From assembly GCA_017694875.1 (NCBI GenBank), contig JADIMG010000026.1:1-45083 (forward strand): a stretch of DNA of 45,083 bases, read 5' to 3'. Position numbers and translations under genes: made by a program. Source of the DNA: Candidatus Gallipaludibacter merdavium. Its GTDB lineage: Bacteria; Bacteroidota; Bacteroidia; Bacteroidales; Paludibacteraceae. Shown here in pieces: positions 1 through 7,529 of this stretch. Below the pieces are notes generated by a model. That model did not search any database, had not been told where the DNA came from, and saw only the letters and a list, made by a program, of their open reading frames with translations. The number at the start of each line of letters is the position of its first letter. Position 1 is the stretch's first letter.

Positions 1-29
1 TCCTGAGCCAGGATCAAACTCTTCGTTGT
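1..29 (-). rRNA. 16S ribosomal RNA, 5' end only (partial)
   Basis: Read on the minus strand, the first bases contain AGAGTTTGATCCTGGCTCAG, the nearly universal sequence at the 5' end of bacterial 16S rRNA. It is preceded by ACAACGA, as in Bacteroidales 16S genes. The rest of the gene lies outside the window to the left. The mature 5' end is placed at about position 29 by analogy and could be off by a few bases. Confidence 0.95.
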
Positions 30-234
30 ATATATCTGCTTATAATCTGTTCTTTTCCTGTCAGGACGGAATCGTCTCCTTCAATATAGGATCGTGTCCT
101 TTGACGTGGACCACATCTTTACAATGTGTTCCTGTACTACATCTTTCGTATCTTTTCCAGTCATCCAAAGATCGCCCGCTCCCGCTCGGGGAGACTCCTG
201 TACTTGAACTCTCTCGTTTCAAGCGAAATGGATT
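30..234 (-). other. rRNA operon leader (transcribed spacer upstream of 16S)
   Basis: This roughly 200-nt stretch lies between the rRNA promoter at 235-266 and the start of 16S. It has no credible gene; the short open frames on both strands match nothing I recognise. It contains G+C-rich segments (for example 176-195) and short inverted repeats that may belong to the 16S processing stem. The partner strand would lie beyond the window, so this cannot be checked here. Confidence 0.6.
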
Positions 235-266
235 GCAAAGATAAGCTCTTTCGTTGATTCTCCAAA
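235..266 (-). promoter_or_regulatory. rRNA operon promoter (Bacteroidales type)
   Basis: On the minus strand a -33 TTTG (263-266) is followed after exactly 19 bp by the -7 element TATCTTTG (236-243). This matches the Bacteroidales sigma consensus TTTG-N19/21-TAnnTTTG. An A/T-rich tract at 267-292 lies directly upstream and could act as an UP-like element. Confidence 0.8.
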
Positions 267-384
267 ATTTTCCAAGATTTTTTTTCAAAAAACTTTTCCA
301 GTGTCTCCAAACGGAATCATATTACATTTATTATCAGATAAATATAAGCAACACAACATTTAGGCAACTCAGCATATCACAAAT

Positions 385-436
385 AAAGCCAAACAGAAGC
401 ATTACCGTTGAGGATAATCTTTCTGTTTGGCTTTTT
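385..436. terminator. Inverted repeat, probable terminator behind the exchanger gene
   Basis: A 14-bp perfect inverted repeat has arms at 385-398 (AAAGCCAAACAGAA) and 421-434, with a 22-nt loop. The T-run is better in the plus direction (GGCTTTTTC). Leftward transcripts from the exchanger gene end in GGCTTTATTTG. It also separates that operon from the rRNA promoter. Confidence 0.65.
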
Positions 437-471
437 CTATGTGTTAACCTGCTATTGCTATCCCTTTGTTA

Positions 472-1425
472 CTATCCTTGCATAACAGTATATATTGTAA
501 ACAAAACGTATAACAACAACAAAACCACCGAGCAAACACGTCCTTGTTGCCGATTTTTGAAAGTAAAGAGCCAGAATATGACGCTCGCTGCAACAAGGAA
601 CATAATATCATAATTAAATTTCACAGAATAAGTTAGTGGATTGAAGAACGAACATATCGGAATTATAAACAGGATATTAAAAACATTACTTCCTACCACA
701 TTTGCGATTGCAATATCATCCTTCCTTTTAACCGCAGCTACTACAGAAGTTGCCAATTCAGGCAATGAAGTTCCCATAGCAACAATCGTTATTCCGATAA
801 ATTTTTCACTCATTCCCCAATATTCAGCCAGCTCAATAGCATTATCCACCAAAAGGTTTCCTCCAAAGACCAAACAAATCAATCCAACAATAATCAACGC
901 AATGGCCCACCATACATTAATATGTTTAGTTTCTGTTCCTACACTCTGTTTTCTATCTTTCATTGCCATGATGACAACATATGACATATAGATGATGAAA
1001 ACAATCAGCATCAGCAATCCTTCTCCCCAACTAATCGTATAAGGAGATGATGCCATAGGCGCAAGCAGTCCAGCCCCCAACAAAATAAGTGCTCCTAAAA
1101 CAGAAGTTGGTAAATCCACCTGGATAATACTTTTATTAACTGTCATCGGAAAAATAATTCCGGCAATCCCCAAAATAAACAAAAGATTAAAAATATTACT
1201 CCCTACCACATTAGCTATCGCTATGTCATTAGCATCTTTCAACGATGCGCTTAGACTTACAACAAATTCGGGCATTGATGTACCGAAAGCCACAATGACA
1301 AGTCCAATAACCAATTCCGATATTCTCAGCCTTTGAGCCAATTTAGAAGCTCCATCTACAAGCATGTCTGCTCCCCAAATAAGAAGCGCCAGCCCAAAAC
1401 AAAAATACAAAATGCTTAGCCACAT
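472..1425 (-). CDS. Calcium/sodium antiporter (CaCA family, YrbG-like)
   Basis: A 317-residue, very hydrophobic protein with about ten membrane segments, built as two inverted halves as expected for the CaCA superfamily. Each half carries the ion-binding alpha-repeat: GTSMPE followed by GSNIFN in the first (about residues 48-80), and GTSLPE followed by GSNVFN in the second (about 215-250). The acidic residue of each repeat is present. The family exchanges Ca2+ for Na+ (or H+/K+) across the inner membrane; the substrate here is inferred. It starts 32 bp behind the half-size ChrA-type gene and is probably the last gene of that operon. No promoter consensus lies directly in front of it. Length is normal for bacterial members, about 320 residues. 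Confidence 0.9.
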   Translation of the reverse strand: MWLSILYFCFGLALLIWGADMLVDGASKLAQRLRISELVIGLVIVAFGTSMPEFVVSLSASLKDANDIAIANVVGSNIFNLLFILGIAGIIFPMTVNKSIIQVDLPTSVLGALILLGAGLLAPMASSPYTISWGEGLLMLIVFIIYMSYVVIMAMKDRKQSVGTETKHINVWWAIALIIVGLICLVFGGNLLVDNAIELAEYWGMSEKFIGITIVAMGTSLPELATSVVAAVKRKDDIAIANVVGSNVFNILFIIPICSFFNPLTYSVKFNYDIMFLVAASVIFWLFTFKNRQQGRVCSVVLLLLYVLFTIYTVMQG

Positions 1426-1457
1426 AATTTACCTCGTTAATTATTAAGTATTAGAAA

Positions 1458-2018
1458 CTAATTATTTTTCTCCTTACGATGTATTCTATAGAAACAATGA
1501 AAATATATTCCTCCAACAATGGCAAGAAACACAATCAAAACCGGCGATACACCCAATTGCCAAATTGCCAATGCCACTGCAATAGGTATAATAGCCGTTT
1601 TCCATGTCAACTTAGCCGCCTTGGACATTTTCCAAATAGGAGCAACGATTAGCGCAACGACGGCGGGACGTATTCCTTTAAAAATCCGTTCCACCCAAAC
1701 ATTGTCTTTAATGTTCGTAAAACAAATCGCAATGCACAGAATGATAAGAAATGAAGGCAAAGCACTGCCAAGAGCACTTACCAAACTGCCTTTAAATCCT
1801 TTTAGTTTATATCCGACAAAAATGGATGTATTTATAGCAATTACTCCCGGTGCGGATTGTGCCATTGCGACCATATCAATAAACTCTTCCTCGCTCATCC
1901 ACTTATATCGGTCAACTACTTCATGTTGAATAAGCGGTATCATTGCATAACCTCCACCCAATGTAAAGCTGCCTATACGAAAGAAGGTAGAAAATATGTC
2001 CCAATAAATACTCCTCAT
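1458..2018 (-). CDS. Half-size chromate transporter (CHR/ChrA domain)
   Basis: A 186-residue membrane protein consisting of a single CHR domain. The N-terminal half shows the family signature (FRIGSFTLGGGYAMIPLIQ, about residues 12-30) and then SAPGVIAINTSIFVGY. Half-size CHR proteins are usually encoded as adjacent pairs that together make an antiparallel transporter, but no second copy is seen here. Its ATG overlaps the stop codon of the upstream lipoprotein gene (ATGA), which suggests translational coupling. The exchanger gene follows 32 bp downstream. Known members export chromate or support sulfate-related transport; in anaerobic gut bacteria the real substrate is unknown. The domain is clear, the substrate is not. 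Confidence 0.85.
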   Translation of the reverse strand: MRSIYWDIFSTFFRIGSFTLGGGYAMIPLIQHEVVDRYKWMSEEEFIDMVAMAQSAPGVIAINTSIFVGYKLKGFKGSLVSALGSALPSFLIILCIAICFTNIKDNVWVERIFKGIRPAVVALIVAPIWKMSKAAKLTWKTAIIPIAVALAIWQLGVSPVLIVFLAIVGGIYFHCFYRIHRKEKNN

Positions 2019-3160
2019 CGATTAATTCCTAACTGTTTTTCTATATGCGACGGCATATCTTCAAATGGAATATTTTTTGCGACAATCACACCATCTTTTC
2101 CAAACAAGAAGTTTGTTGGTATTTGGCTAATGTTATATAGGCGGAAACATTCCTCGCCGCTCCCTTGCTCACCTCTGACACAAATCCAAGGCAGAGCTTT
2201 TACTGCATCCTGCCACAAAAGCAAGCTTCTATCTGCAGACACTTGATAGATTTGGAATCCTTTCTCATGATAACGGTTGTACAAATCTCTCAATTCAAAT
2301 ATATAAGCTGTATTATTTGGCATTTCCGCCGCAGAAAAATCCAACAGAAATACATTCCCTTTTAAAGATGACAAGGTCTGAGTCTGGCCATTAACATCGG
2401 GTAATTGTATATCCAAGAACCCAACTTCAGCATTATCTACCATCTTTTGTATATCATATGCATTCTTCTCTGCTCTTTCCGCCTGAATAGCCCCCAAGAC
2501 CAATGCATATAAATTCTTGCTTCGCTGGTACTCCGGCATGAACGTATGAAAGGCCGTTGCTACAGCCGCACAAAATGCCCTGTCCTCCTTCTCATAGGGA
2601 GAGAACAAAAAATATCCTCCAACCTTTTGAAACAAGGCATAATAAGCAACAATGGAGCGTGGATTCTGCAAAATGATTTTTCGAGCCATTTCCTTGTGCT
2701 TCTCTATGTTCATACGAAACTCATCCACACTCAATTCATTTTGAACCGCCTTCAAATAATCAGCTTGAAGATTTGCCACTGATTTACGTAACACCTGCAT
2801 TTGCTTTACCTTATCAGAGCCACTAATACTGTCTGGATAAGAAAAGTCTTCTAAAGAAGTATAGATTTGGATATGTTCACAAGAATCAACTGAAAAAACA
2901 AATTGCTTGCCTTCAAGTATCATCCGATAAATATCAGGATATTCCGGCCGTTTCGCCTTAAATTTAAAAGAAGCATCATGCTTAACTATAGCTGAATCAA
3001 TCACGACATTACCACTTAAAGCCATTTGCTCCAAATAAATCTGCTTACCTTCCGCCCCTTGTATCATCCCACTAACCTTAAAAGATTCATTCTTTTTACA
3101 AGAAGAAGCCAGAAAGATGAGCAACAAGCAACAGGAAAAAATATATGCGACCTTATTCAT
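2015..3160 (-). CDS. Thioredoxin-fold lipoprotein (DUF4369-like plus TlpA/AhpC-type domain) lacking the CxxC motif
   Basis: The start at 3160 is chosen because the -7 element lies at 3180-3187 and the protein then begins with a lipoprotein signal ending in LASSC (Cys21). The 381-residue product has an N-terminal beta-rich region (about 25-120) resembling DUF4369, a helical middle (about 120-245) and a C-terminal thioredoxin-like domain (about 250-381). The usual WCxxC after the first strand is replaced by FSAAEMPNN (about 275-283), so no redox cysteine pair exists. The cis-proline region is kept (SQIPTNF, 345-351). Bacteroidales encode many such envelope lipoproteins, normally redox active. 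The gene heads an operon with the ChrA-type and exchanger genes; its role there is unknown. Confidence 0.8.
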   Translation of the reverse strand: MNKVAYIFSCCLLLIFLASSCKKNESFKVSGMIQGAEGKQIYLEQMALSGNVVIDSAIVKHDASFKFKAKRPEYPDIYRMILEGKQFVFSVDSCEHIQIYTSLEDFSYPDSISGSDKVKQMQVLRKSVANLQADYLKAVQNELSVDEFRMNIEKHKEMARKIILQNPRSIVAYYALFQKVGGYFLFSPYEKEDRAFCAAVATAFHTFMPEYQRSKNLYALVLGAIQAERAEKNAYDIQKMVDNAEVGFLDIQLPDVNGQTQTLSSLKGNVFLLDFSAAEMPNNTAYIFELRDLYNRYHEKGFQIYQVSADRSLLLWQDAVKALPWICVRGEQGSGEECFRLYNISQIPTNFLFGKDGVIVAKNIPFEDMPSHIEKQLGINR

Positions 3161-3179
3161 CACTTTATCATTTAGGTTG

Positions 3180-3210
3180 CAAATATAAGAAAAAAAAAAG
3201 CAGTGCCAAA
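3180..3210 (-). promoter_or_regulatory. Promoter of the lipoprotein-chrA-exchanger operon
   Basis: Minus-strand -33 TTTG (3207-3210), 19 bp, then -7 TATATTTG (3180-3187), about 20 bp before the lipoprotein ATG at 3160. The -33 element lies inside the terminator hairpin of the Rnf operon. Confidence 0.75.
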
Positions 3211-3224
3211 CACAATTGACACTG
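3191..3224 (-). terminator. Rho-independent terminator of the rnf operon
   Basis: On the minus strand a 7-bp stem (3218-3224 with 3201-3207, one G-U pair) closes a 10-nt loop and is followed by C and nine T (3191-3199). It lies 28 bp behind the rnfA stop codon. Confidence 0.85.
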
Positions 3225-3251
3225 TTTCTATAAAAAGTTTCACATAAACGT

Positions 3252-3848
3252 CTATACCACTCCTGAGAATCCCATGAATGCCATAGCCAAAAGACCAGCG
3301 GTAAGCAATGCGATAGGAGTTCCTTCCATTCCTTTTGGGATATTAGCATATCTCAACTGTTCCCTCATTCCCGCAAAAAGCACCAATGCCAAAGCAAAGC
3401 CGATAGCGGTAGCAATAGCAAAAACTACTCCTGTAAGAAGATTTGCTTCCAACCCAGCAGGCAATTTGTATGTACCATTAGCAACAAGGATGGCTACACC
3501 AAGAATACAACAGTTAGTTGTAATCAAAGGCAGGAAAACCCCCAAAGCCTGATACAGTGCCGGCGATACTTTCTTCAGAATAATTTCAACCAACTGTACC
3601 AATGCAGCAATAACCAAAATGAACAAGAGCGTCTGCAGATAGACAATTCCAAAAGCTTCCAATACATATTTCTGCAACAGATATGTGATAATAGTGGCTA
3701 GTGTAAGCACAAAAGTTACAGCAGCACCCATACCAAGAGCTGTATCTACTTTTTTAGAAACTCCCAAGAAAGGACAGATTCCCAAAAATTGTGACAAAAC
3801 AATATTGTTCACAAGAACAGCACCTACTAAAATTAACAAGTATGCCAT
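3252..3848 (-). CDS. rnfA: Rnf electron transport complex subunit RnfA
   Basis: A 198-residue inner-membrane protein with six predicted membrane segments, the usual RnfA/NqrE size. Family signatures are visible: the start with [20 protein letters not shown] (residues 14-33) and [13 protein letters not shown] in the second half (about 108-120). The conserved membrane cysteines (FLGICPF and TNCCILG) correspond to those that hold an intramembrane iron-sulfur centre between RnfA and RnfE in this family. It is the last gene of the rnf operon, 30 bp after rnfE and directly before a strong terminator. The complex moves electrons between ferredoxin and NAD+ coupled to Na+ or H+ pumping. Confidence 0.96.
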   Translation of the reverse strand: MAYLLILVGAVLVNNIVLSQFLGICPFLGVSKKVDTALGMGAAVTFVLTLATIITYLLQKYVLEAFGIVYLQTLLFILVIAALVQLVEIILKKVSPALYQALGVFLPLITTNCCILGVAILVANGTYKLPAGLEANLLTGVVFAIATAIGFALALVLFAGMREQLRYANIPKGMEGTPIALLTAGLLAMAFMGFSGVV

Positions 3849-3878
3849 AAATAAATCATTTAATCGGTTAATAAAAAA

Positions 3879-4475
3879 CTATGCTTTGCGCAGTCTATTT
3901 ACAATAGCAATGAGATAACCCAATGCGATGAATGCACCTGGTGCCAGAACGAAAATCAGCGCACCATAGCTTTCGGCAAAAATAGTCATAGAGAACACTT
4001 TTCCCGTACCTAACAATTCGCGTATAGCACCGAGGAGTGTCAATGCGAATGTAAAGCCGAGTCCAATTCCAACACCGTCAAGAGCGGAATACCATGCATT
4101 GTTTTTTGCAGCAAAAGCCTCAGCTCTTCCCAAAACAATGCAGTTAACCACAATAAGAGGAATAAACAATCCCAGTGTCTCATATATAGCCGGCACATAA
4201 GCTTCCATACACATTTGCAACACGGAAACAAAAGCTGCAATTACGACAACATAGCACGGGATTCTTACTTTATCGGGTACCAGATTCTTAATCAAAGATA
4301 TTACCACATTTGAGCAAATCAGCACAAAAGTCGTTGCCAACCCCATGCTCATACCATTGATAGCAGATGAAGTTGTACCCAACGTAGGACACATACCCAA
4401 CAGGAGAACAAAAGTCGGGTTCTCCTTAACCAGTCCGTTTATGATAACATTCAAGCTCTTCATTGTTCTAATCAT
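3879..4475 (-). CDS. rnfE: Rnf electron transport complex subunit RnfE
   Basis: A polytopic membrane protein, the paralogue of RnfA with opposite topology. Signatures include NPTFVLLLGMCPTLGTTSSA (about residues 19-38) and VNCIVLGRAEAFA (about 110-122), each with the conserved cysteine of the intramembrane iron-sulfur site. The coordinates use the first ATG, which overlaps the end of rnfG by 8 bp. Alignment with other RnfE proteins, which begin about four residues later, makes the ATG at 4463 (protein MKSLN...) at least as likely; that start would leave a 4-bp gap. It lies between rnfG and rnfA in the operon. Confidence 0.95.
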   Translation of the reverse strand: MIRTMKSLNVIINGLVKENPTFVLLLGMCPTLGTTSSAINGMSMGLATTFVLICSNVVISLIKNLVPDKVRIPCYVVVIAAFVSVLQMCMEAYVPAIYETLGLFIPLIVVNCIVLGRAEAFAAKNNAWYSALDGVGIGLGFTFALTLLGAIRELLGTGKVFSMTIFAESYGALIFVLAPGAFIALGYLIAIVNRLRKA

Positions 4476-5148
4476 TTATAACATTAATACTATCCGTTAT
4501 AACGCTGAGGCTATCTGCAACAGTCGATTGCAATGAATCGCAAGACGCAGATTCGGCAGACTGATGGTGTACATTGGGTGCACCACTCACTGCATTAACA
4601 TCACCTCCACTGAAAGCAGCATATGCTTTATTAACCGCCCCAAGAAAAGCACGGGAACTGATGGTTGCAGCCGTAATGGCATCAATGTCGCCACCATCCT
4701 TGCTTACAGAAAGCTGTTTTTCACCTGGGTTTTTCCCTTTGATATTCTGATTGCCTTTGTCGGTTTTGAACCAATCTACCATCTTGGTACCAAGTCCCGG
4801 TGTTTCTGCCTGTTGCAGCACAGCATAATCTAGAATATTACCCTCCTTGTCAAATCCGACCATAATTTTCACTTCGCCTCCAAAGCCGTTCTCAGATGCT
4901 TCAACGGCAGCACCCACAAACTCATCTGCGACATATCCTTTGTAAAGAGTGATACCTTCTAGCACCTCTTCTTCCAATCGATCAAAATTACCCAACACCT
5001 GCTTGATGGCATTCTGTTGTTTTTCTGCTTTCGCTTTGGCTATTGGCTCTTCCGTAACCTGATAGACAGATCCCAAGACACCGGCAGCTATCAATGATAT
5101 TATCGTCAGCACCAAAACCATGTTTTTAAAATTCGATTCCAGTTTCAT
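4468..5148 (-). CDS. rnfG: Rnf electron transport complex subunit RnfG (covalent-FMN subunit)
   Basis: A 226-residue protein with one N-terminal membrane anchor (about residues 9-30) and an extracytoplasmic FMN-binding domain. The flavinylation motif appears as DAITAATISS (156-165), where Thr162 should carry FMN by phosphoester linkage. The family consensus is S/T-G-A-T, so the Gly is replaced by Ala. PGLGTKM (117-123) is another family hallmark. After the FMN domain there is a roughly 45-residue Ser/Ala/Asp-rich tail (about 180-226) that minimal RnfG proteins lack. It lies between rnfD (30 bp upstream) and rnfE. A flavin transferase (ApbE) is needed for maturation but is not in the window. 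Confidence 0.95.
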   Translation of the reverse strand: MKLESNFKNMVLVLTIISLIAAGVLGSVYQVTEEPIAKAKAEKQQNAIKQVLGNFDRLEEEVLEGITLYKGYVADEFVGAAVEASENGFGGEVKIMVGFDKEGNILDYAVLQQAETPGLGTKMVDWFKTDKGNQNIKGKNPGEKQLSVSKDGGDIDAITAATISSRAFLGAVNKAYAAFSGGDVNAVSGAPNVHHQSAESASCDSLQSTVADSLSVITDSINVIND

Positions 5149-5178
5149 ACAAATATCTCCTTTCGTCTTTTATTGTAT

Positions 5179-6144
5179 TTACTTTTTATTTTCACCAAAG
5201 CGTTTTGGATGTATATACATATTGATGAGTGGCGTTGCCGCATTCATAATCAAGATGGCAAATGACATACCTTCCGGATAAGATCCAAATACCCTTATGA
5301 CAATCGTAATGATACCGATACCTATTCCATAGACAATTTGTCCAAGTGGCGACATAGGAGAAGTGACATAATCAGTTGCCATAAAAATGGCACCCAACAT
5401 AAGACCACCTGAAAGCAGATGAATCATTGGATTAGCATAAACCTCACCATTAGCCAGCCAAAGAATGCCTGAGAAAACGAAAACAGTCAAAAGAATGCTC
5501 ACCGGAATATGCCATGAAATTGTTTTGGTAGCAATAAGATAGATGCCACCTATCAGTAGAGCCAAGGCTGAAACTTCACCAAGCGATCCCCCCATATGTC
5601 CGATAAACATTTCCCACAAGGTGGGTAGCGCTTCCACACCTTTCTCTTTCATGAGCGTCAGAGGTGTTGCTGCAGTCTGGGCGTCCAGGTAACTCATTGT
5701 CAGTGGAGTCGGTTTTGGCCATGTAGTCATTGGTGCCGGGAAAGAAATCAAGAGGAACACACGTCCAACAAGTGCCGGGTTAAACAAATTGTTTCCCAAT
5801 CCTCCAAAAGACATTTTTGCGACCCCAATTGCAACCAAGGCACCTACCACCACCATCCAAACCGGCAGGTTAGAAGGCAGGTTAAATCCGAGCAGCATAC
5901 CGGTCAGAACCGCCGACAAATCGCCTATGGAAGTTTTCTGTTTACATATAAAACGTTGAATAAGGTATTCAAACACTACACAAGATACAACAGCCGTTGC
6001 GCTTACGATAAATGCGCCCAATCCGAAAAAATACAAAGAAACCAGATAAGCCGGAATCAGGGCAATTATCACATTCAGCATGTTTTTTCTAACCGAATCC
6101 CCACTGTGTACATGAGGAGCGGGTGCTACTATTAATTTATTCAT
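5179..6144 (-). CDS. rnfD: Rnf electron transport complex subunit RnfD (covalent-FMN membrane subunit)
   Basis: A 321-residue membrane protein of the NqrB/RnfD family with about eight to ten membrane segments. The start (APAPHVHSGDSVRKNM) is typical. FGGLGNNLFNPALVGRVFLL (113-132) is the family core. The FMN-attachment motif is DAQTAATPL (154-162), with Thr160 the predicted flavin site, again AAT in place of the more usual GAT. The ATG lies 18 bp behind the rnfC stop. The subunit forms the membrane path for electrons and, by analogy with Nqr, takes part in ion translocation. Confidence 0.96.
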   Translation of the reverse strand: MNKLIVAPAPHVHSGDSVRKNMLNVIIALIPAYLVSLYFFGLGAFIVSATAVVSCVVFEYLIQRFICKQKTSIGDLSAVLTGMLLGFNLPSNLPVWMVVVGALVAIGVAKMSFGGLGNNLFNPALVGRVFLLISFPAPMTTWPKPTPLTMSYLDAQTAATPLTLMKEKGVEALPTLWEMFIGHMGGSLGEVSALALLIGGIYLIATKTISWHIPVSILLTVFVFSGILWLANGEVYANPMIHLLSGGLMLGAIFMATDYVTSPMSPLGQIVYGIGIGIITIVIRVFGSYPEGMSFAILIMNAATPLINMYIHPKRFGENKK

Positions 6145-6162
6145 GTCTGTAGATTTTTCTGA

Positions 6163-7497
6163 TTATTTTTTCATATTGCGGGCACGAATGATGCCTCCCA
6201 CCTTATTTTTACCCATGCGGATATAATCGAGCAACGGTCTGTTACTTGGGCAAGTAAACAAGCAGCATCCGCATTCGATACAATCCATCACATGTGTTGC
6301 TTCCATTTCGTTCCAAAGTCCCAATCCTGCCTGTTTTGCCAGCATATATGGTTCAAGTCCCATAGGGCAAGCTGAAACGCACTTTGCACAGCGGATACAG
6401 TTTTGTGGTTCTTTACGTTTAGATTCCTCCAGTGGCATGAGCAAAAGTCCGGAAATACGCTTATTGGCCGGCATATCTGTATTGCTCATGGCACGTCCCA
6501 TCATAGGACCGCCAGCAATAATTTTTCCTGTGTTTTCAGGAACACCCCCAGCCATTGCCAGAATATCATTAAGCGGAGTACCAAAACGCACGCGGAAGTT
6601 ACCCGGTTTGGCAACAGACTTACCTGTTACAGTCACCACGCGATCAATAAGCGGCTTGTTTTTCTGAACAGCTTCGTAAACGGCATATACAGTAGCCACA
6701 TTTTGTACCACAGCACCCACTTCTATAGGTAGTGCTCCACTTGGTACCTGACGATGGATGCAAGCATCAATCAACTGTTTTTCACCTCCTTGCGGATATT
6801 TCAATTTCAAGGGTAATACTTCAACCCCCATAACCTTTGACGCCAAATCCGTCATATGCTTAATGGCATCCGGTTTATTATTTTCAATACCAATAATTGC
6901 TTTAGTGACTCCAATGGCACGCATGATAATGCTTATACCCACCATAATTTCCTCACCATGCTCCAGCATAAGCTGATGATCACAGGTCAGATATGGTTCA
7001 CATTCCACACCGTTCACAATAAGTACTTCCGCTTTTTTTCCAGGAGGTGGAGACAATTTCACATGTGTGGGGAAGCATGCTCCACCCAATCCGACAATAC
7101 CAGCCTCGCCCACCTTTTTAACGATTTCAGCCGGTTCCAGTTTACAAATTGTGTCCACTTTTTCTGAACGGTCGATTGTTTCAAGCCATTCATCTCCTTC
7201 CACATCAATAAACACGGCCGGGGTTTTCATTCCCCATCCGTCAACAATCGTGTCAATCTTAGCCACCTTTCCAGAAACCGGAGAATGCACATTAGCGGAA
7301 ATAAATCCACTTGCTGTTGCTATCAATTGACCAACTTTCACCTCCGTCCCTTTTTCCACTACCGGAGTGGCTGGTGCACCCAGATGTTGTGCCAGCAGAA
7401 CCACTGCCTGTTTGGGTAGGGGAACATTTTGAATTTTTTGTCCAGCCGACAATTTATTTTCATGCGGATGGACACCACCTATTCTAAATGTCTTCAT
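6163..7497 (-). CDS. rnfC: Rnf electron transport complex subunit RnfC (NADH-binding, 2x[4Fe-4S])
   Basis: A 444-residue peripheral subunit. It has an N-terminal RnfC barrel-sandwich region with VHSPVSGKV (70-78), an NADH/FMN-binding Nqo1-like domain (GLGGACFPTHVKL, 136-148; GVECEPYLTCDHQLM, 163-177), a SLBB-like segment, and two [4Fe-4S] motifs: C367-x2-C370-x2-C373-x3-C377P and C406-x2-C409-x2-C412-x3-C416P. It exchanges electrons with NAD(H) on the cytoplasmic side. It is slightly shorter than E. coli RsxC because it lacks the long Ala-rich C-terminal repeats. It begins 32 bp after rnfB, in the standard B-C-D-G-E-A order. Confidence 0.97.
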   Translation of the reverse strand: MKTFRIGGVHPHENKLSAGQKIQNVPLPKQAVVLLAQHLGAPATPVVEKGTEVKVGQLIATASGFISANVHSPVSGKVAKIDTIVDGWGMKTPAVFIDVEGDEWLETIDRSEKVDTICKLEPAEIVKKVGEAGIVGLGGACFPTHVKLSPPPGKKAEVLIVNGVECEPYLTCDHQLMLEHGEEIMVGISIIMRAIGVTKAIIGIENNKPDAIKHMTDLASKVMGVEVLPLKLKYPQGGEKQLIDACIHRQVPSGALPIEVGAVVQNVATVYAVYEAVQKNKPLIDRVVTVTGKSVAKPGNFRVRFGTPLNDILAMAGGVPENTGKIIAGGPMMGRAMSNTDMPANKRISGLLLMPLEESKRKEPQNCIRCAKCVSACPMGLEPYMLAKQAGLGLWNEMEATHVMDCIECGCCLFTCPSNRPLLDYIRMGKNKVGGIIRARNMKK

Positions 7498-7529
7498 CTT
7501 ATATAAACTCTTAGGATTATCAAAAATTA

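Noticed and set aside
26-613. Short open frames on both strands across the rRNA leader and the adjoining spacer
   Set aside because: They cover the 16S start, the rRNA promoter and the antiporter 3' end, with no recognisable protein features.
3161-3349. N-terminal extension of the thioredoxin-fold lipoprotein
   Set aside because: It would span the rnf terminator, the gene's own promoter and part of rnfA, and would bury the lipoprotein signal.
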